From NCBI RefSeq assembly GCF_002632875.1, contig NZ_NJCX01000012.1, forward strand, positions 1-64,000: a stretch of DNA of 64,000 nucleotides. The letters are read 5' to 3'. Below the pieces are notes generated by a model, which worked only from the letters and a program-made list of their open reading frames with translations, was not told where the DNA came from and ran no database searches. Positions 56,179 to 64,000 of the stretch are shown here, piece by piece. Within the stretch, counting starts at the first letter, position 1, and every line of letters begins with the position of its first letter. The stretch is from Xenorhabdus kozodoii (lineage in GTDB: Bacteria; Pseudomonadota; Gammaproteobacteria; Enterobacterales; Enterobacteriaceae). The translations under genes and the position numbers were made by a program.

Positions 56179-57621
56179 CTATTTCCCTCCCAAGAGATCA
56201 CGTACTCCCCAGTGCGGGAAATGGCGGCGGACTAATCGGTTAAATTCCAGTTCAAACTCACTGTATTCTTGAGGCTCTTCGTAAACATCGGACTGGATTT
56301 CACGTACCAATCCTGCTCCGACAGTCACGTTAGTCAGACGATCAATCAGGATAATGCCACCGGTATCCACATTGTGTGTATAACTGTCGAGCAATAAAGG
56401 TTCATCAAATGAAAACTCTACCCGTCCAATGGCATTAAGGGGTAACTCAACCGCCACTTTCTGCGTCAGATGATTAATGTCCACCTGATATTGAATATTA
56501 TCGACTTTACCCCGGCTTTTTTTGCCCGCGACTTTGAGATCCAAACTTTGCCCCTGGATCAGCGGCTGCTCTGACATCCAGACCACATCAACCAAGGCAT
56601 GGCGAGTCACGCTCATTTGATCTTCAACGGCAATCAACAAGTCGCCACGGCTGATATCGATTTCATCTTTTAAGACGAGGGTGATGGCCTCGCCGGGGAC
56701 AGCAAATGTGAGATCGCCGTTAAAAGTGACAATGCGTTCCACCGTAGAAACCACACCCGATGGCACAACTTTTATTGGCTGGCCTGGCCGCAAAACTCCC
56801 GACGACAATGTGCCGCTATAGCCACGAAAATCAAGATCAGGGCGATTGACATACTGTACGGGAAAACGCAGCGGCTGTTCCGTCGCTTTGGTTTTTACGT
56901 CCACGGACTCTAAAATGTCCAGTAAGGTTGCGCCTGTATGCCACGCCATTTTCTCGCTGCGGGTGACGATGTTATCCCCTTCCAAGGCTGAAATTGGCAC
57001 AAAATAGAGGTTGAGATCAACCGGGAGCTGTGCCGCGAAATTCAAATAGTTTTGTTTGATCTGTTCAAATACGCCTTGTTGATAGCCCACTAAATCCATT
57101 TTATTGACCGCCACCACCAAGTGGCGGATCCCCAGCAAGGTACTGATAAAACTGTGGCGGCGCGTTTGTTCCTGAACACTTTTGCGGGCATCTATCAATA
57201 AAATGGCGAGATCGCTGGTTGAGGCACCGGTGGCCATATTGCGAGTATATTGTTCATGTCCAGGGGTATCCGCGATGATAAATTTGCGCTTTTCCGTAGA
57301 AAAATAGCGGTAGGCAACGTCAATGGTGATGCCCTGCTCTCGTTCAGCCGCCAATCCATCAACTAATAAAGCCAGATCGAGTTTTTCTCCCTGAGTCCCG
57401 ATTCGCTTGCTATCGCTTTGTAAGGTGGCCAGTTGATCCTCATAAATTTGGCGGGTGTCATGCAACAAGCGGCCAATCAGTGTACTTTTGCCATCATCAA
57501 CGCTGCCGCAGGTTAAAAAGCGTAATAACCCTTTTTCCTGTTGCCCCCGAAGATAGGCTTCAACTCCGCCTTGCTGTTTAATCTGGCTGGCAATGATTTC
57601 ATTATGTGCAAGTGCTGGCAT
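56179..57621 (-). CDS. cysN: Sulfate adenylyltransferase subunit 1 (GTPase)
   Basis: The 480-residue EF-Tu-like GTPase subunit drives ATP sulfurylase (CysDN). P-loop GSVDDGKST (about 39-47), [12 protein letters not shown] and AVNKMDL are visible, followed by the two beta-barrel domains. Coded 11 bases after cysD and adjoining cysC. Length matches E. coli CysN (475). Confidence 0.97.
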   Translation of the reverse strand: MPALAHNEIIASQIKQQGGVEAYLRGQQEKGLLRFLTCGSVDDGKSTLIGRLLHDTRQIYEDQLATLQSDSKRIGTQGEKLDLALLVDGLAAEREQGITIDVAYRYFSTEKRKFIIADTPGHEQYTRNMATGASTSDLAILLIDARKSVQEQTRRHSFISTLLGIRHLVVAVNKMDLVGYQQGVFEQIKQNYLNFAAQLPVDLNLYFVPISALEGDNIVTRSEKMAWHTGATLLDILESVDVKTKATEQPLRFPVQYVNRPDLDFRGYSGTLSSGVLRPGQPIKVVPSGVVSTVERIVTFNGDLTFAVPGEAITLVLKDEIDISRGDLLIAVEDQMSVTRHALVDVVWMSEQPLIQGQSLDLKVAGKKSRGKVDNIQYQVDINHLTQKVAVELPLNAIGRVEFSFDEPLLLDSYTHNVDTGGIILIDRLTNVTVGAGLVREIQSDVYEEPQEYSEFELEFNRLVRRHFPHWGVRDLLGGK

Positions 57622-57632
57622 ATCTGGACTCC

Positions 57633-58541
57633 TTAAAAATAACCCTGACGCTTTTTCAGCTCCATAGAGCCTGACTGATCACTATCAATCAGCCGCCCTT
57701 GCCGTTCGCTGGTGGTTGAGATCAACATTTCTTCGATAATTTCCGGTAACGTTTCTGCTTTTGATTCCACCGCCCCTGTCAGTGGCCAGCAGCCAAGTGT
57801 CCTAAAGCGGACTTTGCGTTGGCTAATGACTTCCCCGGCTTTCAGATCGATCCGATCATCATCAACCATAATCAATGCCCCTTCACGCTGAACAACCGGG
57901 CGGAATTTAGCAAAATAAAGGGGGACGATATCGATTTGCTCCAGATAGATATATTGCCAGATATCCAGCTCTGTCCAGTTGGATAACGGGAAGACGCGGA
58001 TACTTTCCCCTTTGTTGATCTGGCCGTTATAGTTGCGCCACAGTTCGGGGCGTTGGTTTTTAGGGTCCCAACGATGGGAACGGTCACGGAATGAGTAGAT
58101 CCGCTCTTTGGCGCGCGATTTTTCTTCATCACGCCGCGCGCCACCAAATGCGGCATCAAAACCGTATTTATCCAGCGCTTGCTTCAATCCTTCTGTTTTC
58201 ATGATATCGGTATGTTTTGCACTGCCATGAATAAAAGGATTAATGCCCAGAGCTTCGCCTTGCGGGTTGCGGTAGACCAGTAATTCAAAACCATATTTTT
58301 CCGCTGTGCGATCACGAAAATCATACATGTCCTGAAATTTCCAGCCCGTATCGACGTGCAATAAAGGAAAAGGTATTTTTCCCGGATAAAACGCCTTACG
58401 TGCAAGATGCAGCATGACAGAGGAATCTTTGCCGATCGAATAGAGCATGACGGGGTTGGCAAATTCAGCGGCTACCTCCCGGATAATATGGATACTTTCA
58501 GCTTCAAGTTGCTGTAAGTGGGTCAGTCTTTTTTCGTCCAT
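57633..58541 (-). CDS. cysD: Sulfate adenylyltransferase subunit 2
   Basis: This 302-residue catalytic subunit of ATP sulfurylase makes APS from sulfate and ATP. PP-loop [12 protein letters not shown] (about 35-46), FHVDTGWKF-type [30 protein letters not shown] in part, and [16 protein letters not shown]. Forms the operon with cysG (10 bases upstream) and cysN (11 bases downstream). Confidence 0.97.
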   Translation of the reverse strand: MDEKRLTHLQQLEAESIHIIREVAAEFANPVMLYSIGKDSSVMLHLARKAFYPGKIPFPLLHVDTGWKFQDMYDFRDRTAEKYGFELLVYRNPQGEALGINPFIHGSAKHTDIMKTEGLKQALDKYGFDAAFGGARRDEEKSRAKERIYSFRDRSHRWDPKNQRPELWRNYNGQINKGESIRVFPLSNWTELDIWQYIYLEQIDIVPLYFAKFRPVVQREGALIMVDDDRIDLKAGEVISQRKVRFRTLGCWPLTGAVESKAETLPEIIEEMLISTTSERQGRLIDSDQSGSMELKKRQGYF

Positions 58542-58551
58542 TGAGCACTCC

Positions 58552-60024
58552 TTATACTAAATCAATGACAGCAGGGCGATTTACTGGATCAGCGGCATTT
58601 TCTTGGTCAATCAAAGGGTTTTGATTGGCGGGCTTTTTTTGATCAACAGATTGCTGTTCAAACCATGCTATCTGGTGGTGGAGTTGCGCCACCTCTCCTA
58701 TGACCAACAAGGCAGGTGACGGGGCTTCTTGCGCCAATCGCTCCAATTCCGCTAAGGTTCCGGTCAAGACTTGCTGTTCTGGACGAGTGCCACAACCAAT
58801 CACCGCGACGGGGGTATTGATATCCCGACCATGTGCAACCAGCTTTTGGCTGATCAAGGCGGCTTTCATTAGCCCCATATAAATCGCCAATGTTTGGTTG
58901 CCCCGCGCTAGCGCAGGCCAATCCAATTCATTGCCATTTTCCCGGCAATGTCCGGTAATAAAAGTAACGCTTTGCGCGTGTTCTCTGTGGGTCAATGGGA
59001 TACCGGCATAAGCGGCAGCTCCCACCGCCGCGGTGATGCCGGGCACGACTTGGAAAGGAATTCCCGCCGCCGCTGCAACTTGTAATTCCTCGCCACCACG
59101 ACCAAAAATAAAGGGATCACCCCCTTTTAGGCGAACGACTTTTTTTCCTTGATGCGCTAATTTGATGATGAGTGCGTTGGTTTCTTCCTGCGCCACAGAG
59201 TGACTCCCCGCCCTTTTTCCAACGCAGATCCTGTCTGCATCACGGCGAACTAATTCCAGAACGTCGGCACTCACTAAATGGTCATAAAGGACAACATCAG
59301 CCTGCTGGATCACCTGCAAGCCTTTTAATGTCAATAAGCCCGGATCGCCCGGCCCTGCACCAACCAGCGCCAGCGCCCCTTGGGGATGAGAATCACCTTG
59401 AGCCAATTGCTGTTCAAGCTGCTCTTCGGCTTGTTGTAGTTGCCCATTGGCGATCAGGGTGGCAAAACGGCCATTAAACGCCTTTTCCCAAAAATAACGC
59501 CGCTGACGTATGGAAGTCAGGCGCTGTTTTACCCGTTCACGCCAGCGCCCTGCGATATTTGCCATCGTCCCCAGACTAAATGGGAGTAAAGACTCCAATT
59601 TTTCTCGCAATAATCTGGTTAAGACCGGGGATTTTCCTGCCGATGAGATCGCCACGATAATCGGGGAGCGATCAATAATTGAGGGGAAAATTGCCGAACA
59701 GAGTGGTTGGTTATCCACGACATTGGTCAAGATGGTGCGCTGATTGGCTTGTGTAAAAATAGATTGATTTAGGTTGTGATCATCTGTGGCGGCAATCACT
59801 AAAAATACGCCATCCAGATATTCCGCTTTAAATGTTCCCTGTACCCACGCAAACTCTCCTTTTTGATAGCGTTGTTGCAGTCCTACGTGCAGTTCGGGGG
59901 CAACAACCGTTAACGCTGCACCAGTACGAAGTAATAAATCGGCTTTACGAGAGGCGATTTCTCCGCCCCCCACCAGCAATACAGATCGGGCTTTAAGCTC
60001 AATAAATAAAGGTAAATAATCCAC
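58552..60024 (-). CDS. cysG: Siroheme synthase (uroporphyrinogen methyltransferase/dehydrogenase/ferrochelatase)
   Basis: The 490-residue trifunctional enzyme makes siroheme for sulfite reductase. The N-terminal CysGB half has the NAD site [16 protein letters not shown]; the C-terminal CysGA half has [34 protein letters not shown] and [15 protein letters not shown]. Compared with E. coli CysG (457) it has a ~30-residue C-terminal tail rich in Asn, Gln and Pro. Unlike E. coli, where cysG sits with nir genes, it heads the cysDNC operon here. Confidence 0.95.
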   Translation of the reverse strand: MDYLPLFIELKARSVLLVGGGEIASRKADLLLRTGAALTVVAPELHVGLQQRYQKGEFAWVQGTFKAEYLDGVFLVIAATDDHNLNQSIFTQANQRTILTNVVDNQPLCSAIFPSIIDRSPIIVAISSAGKSPVLTRLLREKLESLLPFSLGTMANIAGRWRERVKQRLTSIRQRRYFWEKAFNGRFATLIANGQLQQAEEQLEQQLAQGDSHPQGALALVGAGPGDPGLLTLKGLQVIQQADVVLYDHLVSADVLELVRRDADRICVGKRAGSHSVAQEETNALIIKLAHQGKKVVRLKGGDPFIFGRGGEELQVAAAAGIPFQVVPGITAAVGAAAYAGIPLTHREHAQSVTFITGHCRENGNELDWPALARGNQTLAIYMGLMKAALISQKLVAHGRDINTPVAVIGCGTRPEQQVLTGTLAELERLAQEAPSPALLVIGEVAQLHHQIAWFEQQSVDQKKPANQNPLIDQENAADPVNRPAVIDLV

Positions 60025-60431
60025 GATACCATCCCGTGTTAGAGTCTATTTATCATTTCCCCTATGCATTTCGAGTCACAAAGGATATAGCTCTTAATTA
60101 TTATGATGACCAGAAGATGAATATATGAGGCCGCGATCAGGTTATGAAATGACAAAAAGTAATTATTTGTTCCTAAATCGCATAAGCTAACAAGAAACGC
60201 TATTCCTCCGGCAGCAATAACGCTGGTTTTCCAGCCTACGTCACTTATTTCGCCCAAACAATGCATAAAGACCGCCCGCACAATGCATCACTGATAACAA
60301 AAAGGATTTCAGGCAGATCTTTTTTGCCTTTAAGTGCCTATAACTAGTTTATTGAATATGGTACGTTAGCTTTCTCTGGCCTACACATTGAGCCAACATG
60401 ATTTGAATAAGAAACTAGGATGGTAATCTTT
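60025..60431. other. 407-base gap between cysG and the hcp-like gene
   Basis: The divergent promoter region of cysG (minus) and the hcp-like gene (plus). A weak 80-residue minus-strand frame (60039-60281) shows no family resemblance. No obvious CysB site could be assigned. Confidence 0.5.
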
Positions 60432-60911
60432 ATGTCATACATGATTTATCTAACATTAAATGGTAAGAAACAAGGCTTAATATCAGCAGGATGTTCAACG
60501 CTCGACTCTATAGGGAACCGATACCAAAAAGGACACGAAGATCAAATACAGGTACTGAGTTTAAATCATATGATGAATCGAGAACAAAATGTAAATCATC
60601 ACCCAATACAATTTGTCAAACCAATAGATAAGTCCTCTCCATTATTAGCAATGGCTATAGATTCTAACGAATCATTGAATGCTGCATTTATTTTCTACCG
60701 GACAAGCCAAACGGGGCAATTAGAACTGTTTTATGAAGTAAAAATTACAGAAGCAACTATCGCGGATATTTCCTGTGCCTACCCACATTCCATAAATGAG
60801 CATGACATAATGCCATATGAAAAAGTTACCCTCAATTATAAGTCCATTTCATGGAACCATGTAACAGCAGGAACTTCCGCCTATAGTATATGGGAAGACC
60901 GAGTTTACTAA
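60432..60911 (+). CDS. Orphan Hcp-family T6SS tube protein (TssD)
   Basis: The protein has 159 residues from ATG 60432 (MSYMIYLTLNGKKQGLISAG in part), the family start; ATG 60420 adds four residues. It has the Hcp hallmark blocks ISAGCSTLDSIGN, HEDQIQVLSLNH, REQNVNHHPIQFVKPIDKSSPLL and SISWNHVTAGTSAYSIWED. Hcp rings form the inner T6SS tube and can carry small effectors inside. No structural T6SS genes are nearby, so it is an auxiliary copy. It is convergent with the two-gene unit at 60947-62254. Confidence 0.93.
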   Translation: MSYMIYLTLNGKKQGLISAGCSTLDSIGNRYQKGHEDQIQVLSLNHMMNREQNVNHHPIQFVKPIDKSSPLLAMAIDSNESLNAAFIFYRTSQTGQLELFYEVKITEATIADISCAYPHSINEHDIMPYEKVTLNYKSISWNHVTAGTSAYSIWEDRVY

Positions 60912-60946
60912 AACAAAATTAAGCTAAGCATATATTAAATATATGC

Positions 60947-61348
60947 TTAGCGACATAGTTTCGGATGTTTAACATATTTATTCGGCGCGCCAACTGACAA
61001 TCGCTCACAAACAGTATATCCTGCTGCTCTCAGTTTTGAGTCTAAGTACCAGGACATGGGGAAACTCAAAACTAAAAAAACAAAAAAAATGATAGTAAGT
61101 ATCTTTACTAGCTCATTATTAAGTTTCATGGTTTTTGATGTAACACTATAGTAAAAAGCGCATGAGAACATATAAAAGAAAAGAGGTGACACGAATAAAA
61201 TAGCAATGGATTTCCAAGAGAAAATTATTTGATTCCTCATTTTAACAATAGAAACAATATCATCAAAAATAAAAATCAGGCCAAAAGCCATAGCTAAAAT
61301 CAAAGAAAATGAACCTATTATAATTATAAATTTATTTTTATTATCCAT
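60947..61348 (-). CDS. Small membrane protein, DUF1240-like, candidate immunity protein
   Basis: The protein has 133 residues with three hydrophobic helices (about 8-28, 45-65 and 85-102). The C-terminal signature (LRAAGYTVCERLS, then GAPNKYVKHPKLC) resembles DUF1240 membrane proteins of Proteus, Photorhabdus and Xenorhabdus. It is coded 27 bases after the 292-residue protein, the usual toxin-then-immunity order. An inner-membrane immunity protein would fit a membrane-targeting toxin. That role is inference. Confidence 0.6.
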   Translation of the reverse strand: MDNKNKFIIIIGSFSLILAMAFGLIFIFDDIVSIVKMRNQIIFSWKSIAILFVSPLFFYMFSCAFYYSVTSKTMKLNNELVKILTIIFFVFLVLSFPMSWYLDSKLRAAGYTVCERLSVGAPNKYVKHPKLCR

Positions 61349-61375
61349 ACCATCCTCTCTACCATCAAAGAAAAA

Positions 61376-62254
61376 TTACCATTTTAATTTTATTTCCTGA
61401 CAGGGATAACCAAACGGTTGAATACAATGTCTCGGATGCTTAGCTGCCAATTGATCCATTTTACGCATGTGGTCTATCAGAGATTTACTTAACTCATATT
61501 TATTATCAAGTTGATATAATATAAATCCAACCAAAAAACCAACCCCAACAGCCACGGCAGCTACAGCAAGTACGGAAGTCCCCGCAGTTAAAAACACTCC
61601 AGCAGTAGCTGTAACTACAATGCCCGCCAAAACGCCAACGGCTGTTTTGGCCACATCCATAGTTATATTCCCATAAAAATTATAAATATCATATTCATCT
61701 CTAAACGCCAACTCTAATAATCTATAAGCAGCGGCCACAAAAACAACTTTTCTGGCGCCATCAATAACAGCATGTTGCATCCCTTGCGTTCCTATTCCCA
61801 TATCTATCATTTTCCAGTTACTTACACTATATTTTGCAGCCGTCAAAAACTCCCTAACACCTGTTCGCCCTGTTAACTTTATGCTTCTATTACCATACCT
61901 ATCAACAAACTCAGTCACTTTAACGCTAAAATTATTGCGGAGTTCATATGCCAATTGCCCAAAACCATAGGCATCAATGATATTTCCTGTAAATGATGTT
62001 GCCAGATCTAAACATAAAAAACCCGCTTCTTTCCATGATGAATTTGGATTAGGTCCACAGGCGTTTTTTACTATCTTAACAGCTTCTTCAAATGTTAATA
62101 AAACATAAAGATCTTCATTTTCACTCAACTGCTTTTCAAGTTCAGCGAAATTTTTCTTTCTGTACTCTTCTTGATATGAAAAAGGCTTTAATTTACCGTC
62201 ATTACTATCGAATACAATCATTCCATCGACAAACTCATCTGAAACACTCCTCAT
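61376..62254 (-). CDS. Candidate T6SS cargo effector with membrane-inserting helices
   Basis: The protein has 292 residues from ATG 62254, with GAGGAA six bases ahead; ATG 62260 directly abuts that site. No signal peptide. The N-terminal half is soluble and charged. Residues about 203-247 form a long Gly/Ala/Val-rich hydrophobic stretch likely to make a helical hairpin, as in pore-forming colicins; the C-terminus is basic with a Cys pair (CIQPFGYPC). No known enzyme motif was found. Position next to an orphan hcp and ahead of a small membrane protein suggests a pore-forming effector with its immunity protein. I do not recognise the family. Confidence 0.5.
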   Translation of the reverse strand: MRSVSDEFVDGMIVFDSNDGKLKPFSYQEEYRKKNFAELEKQLSENEDLYVLLTFEEAVKIVKNACGPNPNSSWKEAGFLCLDLATSFTGNIIDAYGFGQLAYELRNNFSVKVTEFVDRYGNRSIKLTGRTGVREFLTAAKYSVSNWKMIDMGIGTQGMQHAVIDGARKVVFVAAAYRLLELAFRDEYDIYNFYGNITMDVAKTAVGVLAGIVVTATAGVFLTAGTSVLAVAAVAVGVGFLVGFILYQLDNKYELSKSLIDHMRKMDQLAAKHPRHCIQPFGYPCQEIKLKW

Positions 62255-62641
62255 ACCCATTTCCTCATAAAATTACAGAAATAATTAATCACGACCTGAA
62301 ACTAAGGGTCTTTAATGCGTTAAATGACCTGACTCTAATTTTAAGAATTAAAATATAGCATTTTTATATAAAAAATAGCCACATAAATCACATAACAATA
62401 ATGCCTTAAAAAAAGCATAAAATTACTCCCAATTCGTCCATAAGGAACCATTGTCATTTTGAATGATTTTTATTTTTCCCTATCATAAATACCAGAGGAT
62501 TTAATCGTGCATTCAAGACAACAAACTCAGCTCAGTTTTTTATTGGCAATCGTTGCAAGTTAATCGATTAACTATTCCAACCAGAGAAACTGAGCCTGAA
62601 AATTATAAACTGACGCTTCTTAAACAATACGAGGAATTTAT
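62255..62641. other. 387-base gap between the effector candidate and cysH
   Basis: AT-rich on the effector side. Near cysH there is a perfect 14-base palindrome (62559-62572, GTTAATCGATTAAC). A plus-strand open frame without ATG (about 62503-62645) ends in [12 protein letters not shown] and its stop overlaps the cysH stop. It may be the remnant of a gene lost when the cassette entered. Confidence 0.45.
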
Positions 62642-63376
62642 TTAACCCTCGTGCAAACCGCATTCGCGTTTCAGGCCAAAAAAACGGGTTTGTTCTTCGC
62701 TCATACCGGGTTCCCATTTTTGAGTAGTATGCGTATCCCCGACAGAAAGATAGCCCTGCTCCCATAATGGATGATATTCAAGACCATGTTTTGTCAGGTA
62801 TTGATGGACCTGCCGATTGTCCCAATCAATAATAGGCAGGATTTTGAAGATGTCCCGTTGAATGGCCAATACAGGTAAATGGGTTCGGCTTTCTGATTGC
62901 TGGCGACGCAAGCCCGCAAACCAACTTTGTGCTTGCAGCGTTTTTAACGCACGAGCCATCGGCTCAACTTTATTGATTTGATTATAACGCTCAATCCCCT
63001 CTATTCCCTGTTCCCACAGTTTGCCATAGCGGGCTTCCTGCCAGGCCGGAGAGCGCTCGGCGCGAAAAATTTTCAAGTTCAGTTTGAGCTTGTCAGCCAG
63101 CTTATCGATAAATTGATAGGTTTCAGGAAATAAGTATCCCGTATCGGTCAGCACGACGGGAATATCAGGATACTCCCGTGTCACAAGATGCAGGCAAACT
63201 GCCGCCTGAATACCAAAACTAGAGGAGAGCACAAATTCGCCCGGCAGATGTTCCAATGCCCATTTCACACGTTCACGGGCATCCCGCACGTCCAGTTGTT
63301 GATTGATTTCCGCCAATAACGTGGTTTGTTGGGCTGGTGTCAGTGCCACCAGCGCCGATAAATTTAAGCGGCTCAT
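62642..63376 (-). CDS. cysH: Phosphoadenosine phosphosulfate reductase
   Basis: The 244-residue, PAPS-specific reductase makes sulfite using thioredoxin. Start ATG 63376 gives [12 protein letters not shown], matching E. coli MSKLDLNALNEL, and overlaps the cysI stop by four bases; the ATG at 63391 lies inside cys[35 protein letters not shown] and the catalytic C-terminal ECGLHEG (Cys239) are present. No CCxxC cluster motif, so it uses PAPS, not APS, in line with cysC in the window. Confidence 0.97.
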   Translation of the reverse strand: MSRLNLSALVALTPAQQTTLLAEINQQLDVRDARERVKWALEHLPGEFVLSSSFGIQAAVCLHLVTREYPDIPVVLTDTGYLFPETYQFIDKLADKLKLNLKIFRAERSPAWQEARYGKLWEQGIEGIERYNQINKVEPMARALKTLQAQSWFAGLRRQQSESRTHLPVLAIQRDIFKILPIIDWDNRQVHQYLTKHGLEYHPLWEQGYLSVGDTHTTQKWEPGMSEEQTRFFGLKRECGLHEG

Positions 63377-64000
63377 ACGGCCTCCTGCCAATCATAAAAA
63401 TCGACGGCGGAATTCAACACTGGCTTGATGATATCGGTACGGATCAGAAAATCACCGAAACACTCATCGACATGACGTTCCGATGTCCAACGACCAATGA
63501 ATTCATCCAGTATCTCAAGGATCTCCGCGGATGTGATATTTTCCCGGTACAGGCGGGGAATGCGATCGCCAATGCGATTGCCACCAAGATGCAGGTTATA
63601 ACGATCAAGCGCCTTACCCACCAACCCAATTTCTGCTAGCATCGCCCTGCCACATCCATTAGGACAGCCGGTAACCCGCAGTGTGATCTCTTCATCACCC
63701 ACGCCATGCTTTGCCATTATCGCATCAACATGGTCAACAAAAGTCGGCAGGAAACGCTCTGCTTCGGCCATCGCCAACGGGCAAGTAGGAAATGAAACGC
63801 ATGCCATAGCGTGGTGACGCAACGTCGTCACGCTGTCATCAATTAAGCCATGAACACGGGCAATGTCTTCAATGCGTGATTTTTCACTCTCAGGTATCCC
63901 CGCCACAATCAGGTTTTGGTTGGCAGTCAGCCGAAAATCGCCTTGATGGATTTTCGCTATTTCTGCGATCCCTGTTTTTAACGGCTTGTTGGGATAATCC
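63373..64000 (-). CDS. cysI: Sulfite reductase hemoprotein beta subunit, C-terminal part (cut by window edge)
   Basis: The frame is open to the right edge, so only the last ~208 residues are seen. It carries [20 protein letters not shown] in part, the first cluster-ligand pair in [17 protein letters not shown] and the second in [13 protein letters not shown]. These four Cys bind the 4Fe-4S cluster bridged to siroheme. The C-terminus overlaps cysH by four bases. cysJ is expected beyond the edge. Confidence 0.97.
   Translation of the reverse strand, partial: DYPNKPLKTGIAEIAKIHQGDFRLTANQNLIVAGIPESEKSRIEDIARVHGLIDDSVTTLRHHAMACVSFPTCPLAMAEAERFLPTFVDHVDAIMAKHGVGDEEITLRVTGCPNGCGRAMLAEIGLVGKALDRYNLHLGGNRIGDRIPRLYRENITSAEILEILDEFIGRWTSERHVDECFGDFLIRTDIIKPVLNSAVDFYDWQEAV

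Noticed and set aside
60039-60281. 80-residue minus-strand open frame ahead of cysG, hydrophobic in part
   Set aside because: No recognisable family, it occupies the expected cysG promoter region, and hydrophobicity is easily produced by AT-rich DNA.

Overview
The window looks like a chromosomal segment of an enterobacterium of the Morganellaceae, most probably Xenorhabdus (Photorhabdus is the main alternative). This rests on Enterobacterales-type core proteins, AT-rich intergenic DNA, a cysJIH/cysGDNC arrangement and type VI secretion (T6SS) accessory genes. There are no rRNA genes, recognisable tRNA genes or CRISPR arrays. The genus call is inference; the family-level calls rest on protein motifs and gene order.

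Layout. (1) 1-3.7 kb is an accessory edge: the 3' end of a probable T6SS phospholipase gene, two tandem DUF2931 lipoprotein genes (candidate immunity proteins) made by a ~0.86 kb duplication, then a pile of broken insertion sequences from four families (IS5, IS110, IS1, IS982). (2) 3.8-21 kb is core: mrcB, hrpB, sfsA, dksA, gluQ, pcnB (with an ATT start codon), folK, panB, panC, yadH/yadG, can, hpt, yacC, speE, speD. The E. coli neighbours panD and ligT are not at their expected places. (3) 21.6-30 kb is a sugar-phosphate module: a UhpA/UhpB/UhpC-like sensing system directly followed by an AfuA/AfuB/AfuC-like ABC importer. (4) 30-45 kb is mixed: a MATE exporter, a CsgG/DUF4810/DUF799 envelope lipoprotein cluster, an amino-acid permease, an orphan FimB-type recombinase in very AT-rich DNA, yjiA-yjiX-btsT (pyruvate uptake), a phosphoethanolamine transferase, an extra methionine aminopeptidase and a Fic protein. 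(5) 45-55.4 kb is core: mutS, miaE, rpoS, nlpD, pcm, surE, truD, ispF, ispD, ftsB. (6) 55.5-64 kb is sulfate assimilation on the minus strand (cysI-cysH, then cysG-cysD-cysN-cysC). It is interrupted by a ~2 kb cassette with an orphan Hcp gene, a membrane-helix effector candidate and a small DUF1240-like membrane protein.

How it works together. Sulfate is activated by CysDN and CysC to PAPS, reduced by CysH and then by CysJI, whose siroheme comes from CysG. UhpABC probably senses an external sugar phosphate and controls its import by AfuABC. NlpD and RpoS form the usual stationary-phase/cell-separation pair. Four copies of a ~105 bp palindromic element (13.6, 21.2, 21.3 and 25.3 kb) lie in intergenic gaps. 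The strongest candidates for undescribed biology are the Hcp/effector/immunity cassette in the cys locus, the Uhp-Afu module, the CsgG lipoprotein trio, the orphan recombinase and the duplicated DUF2931 immunity candidates.
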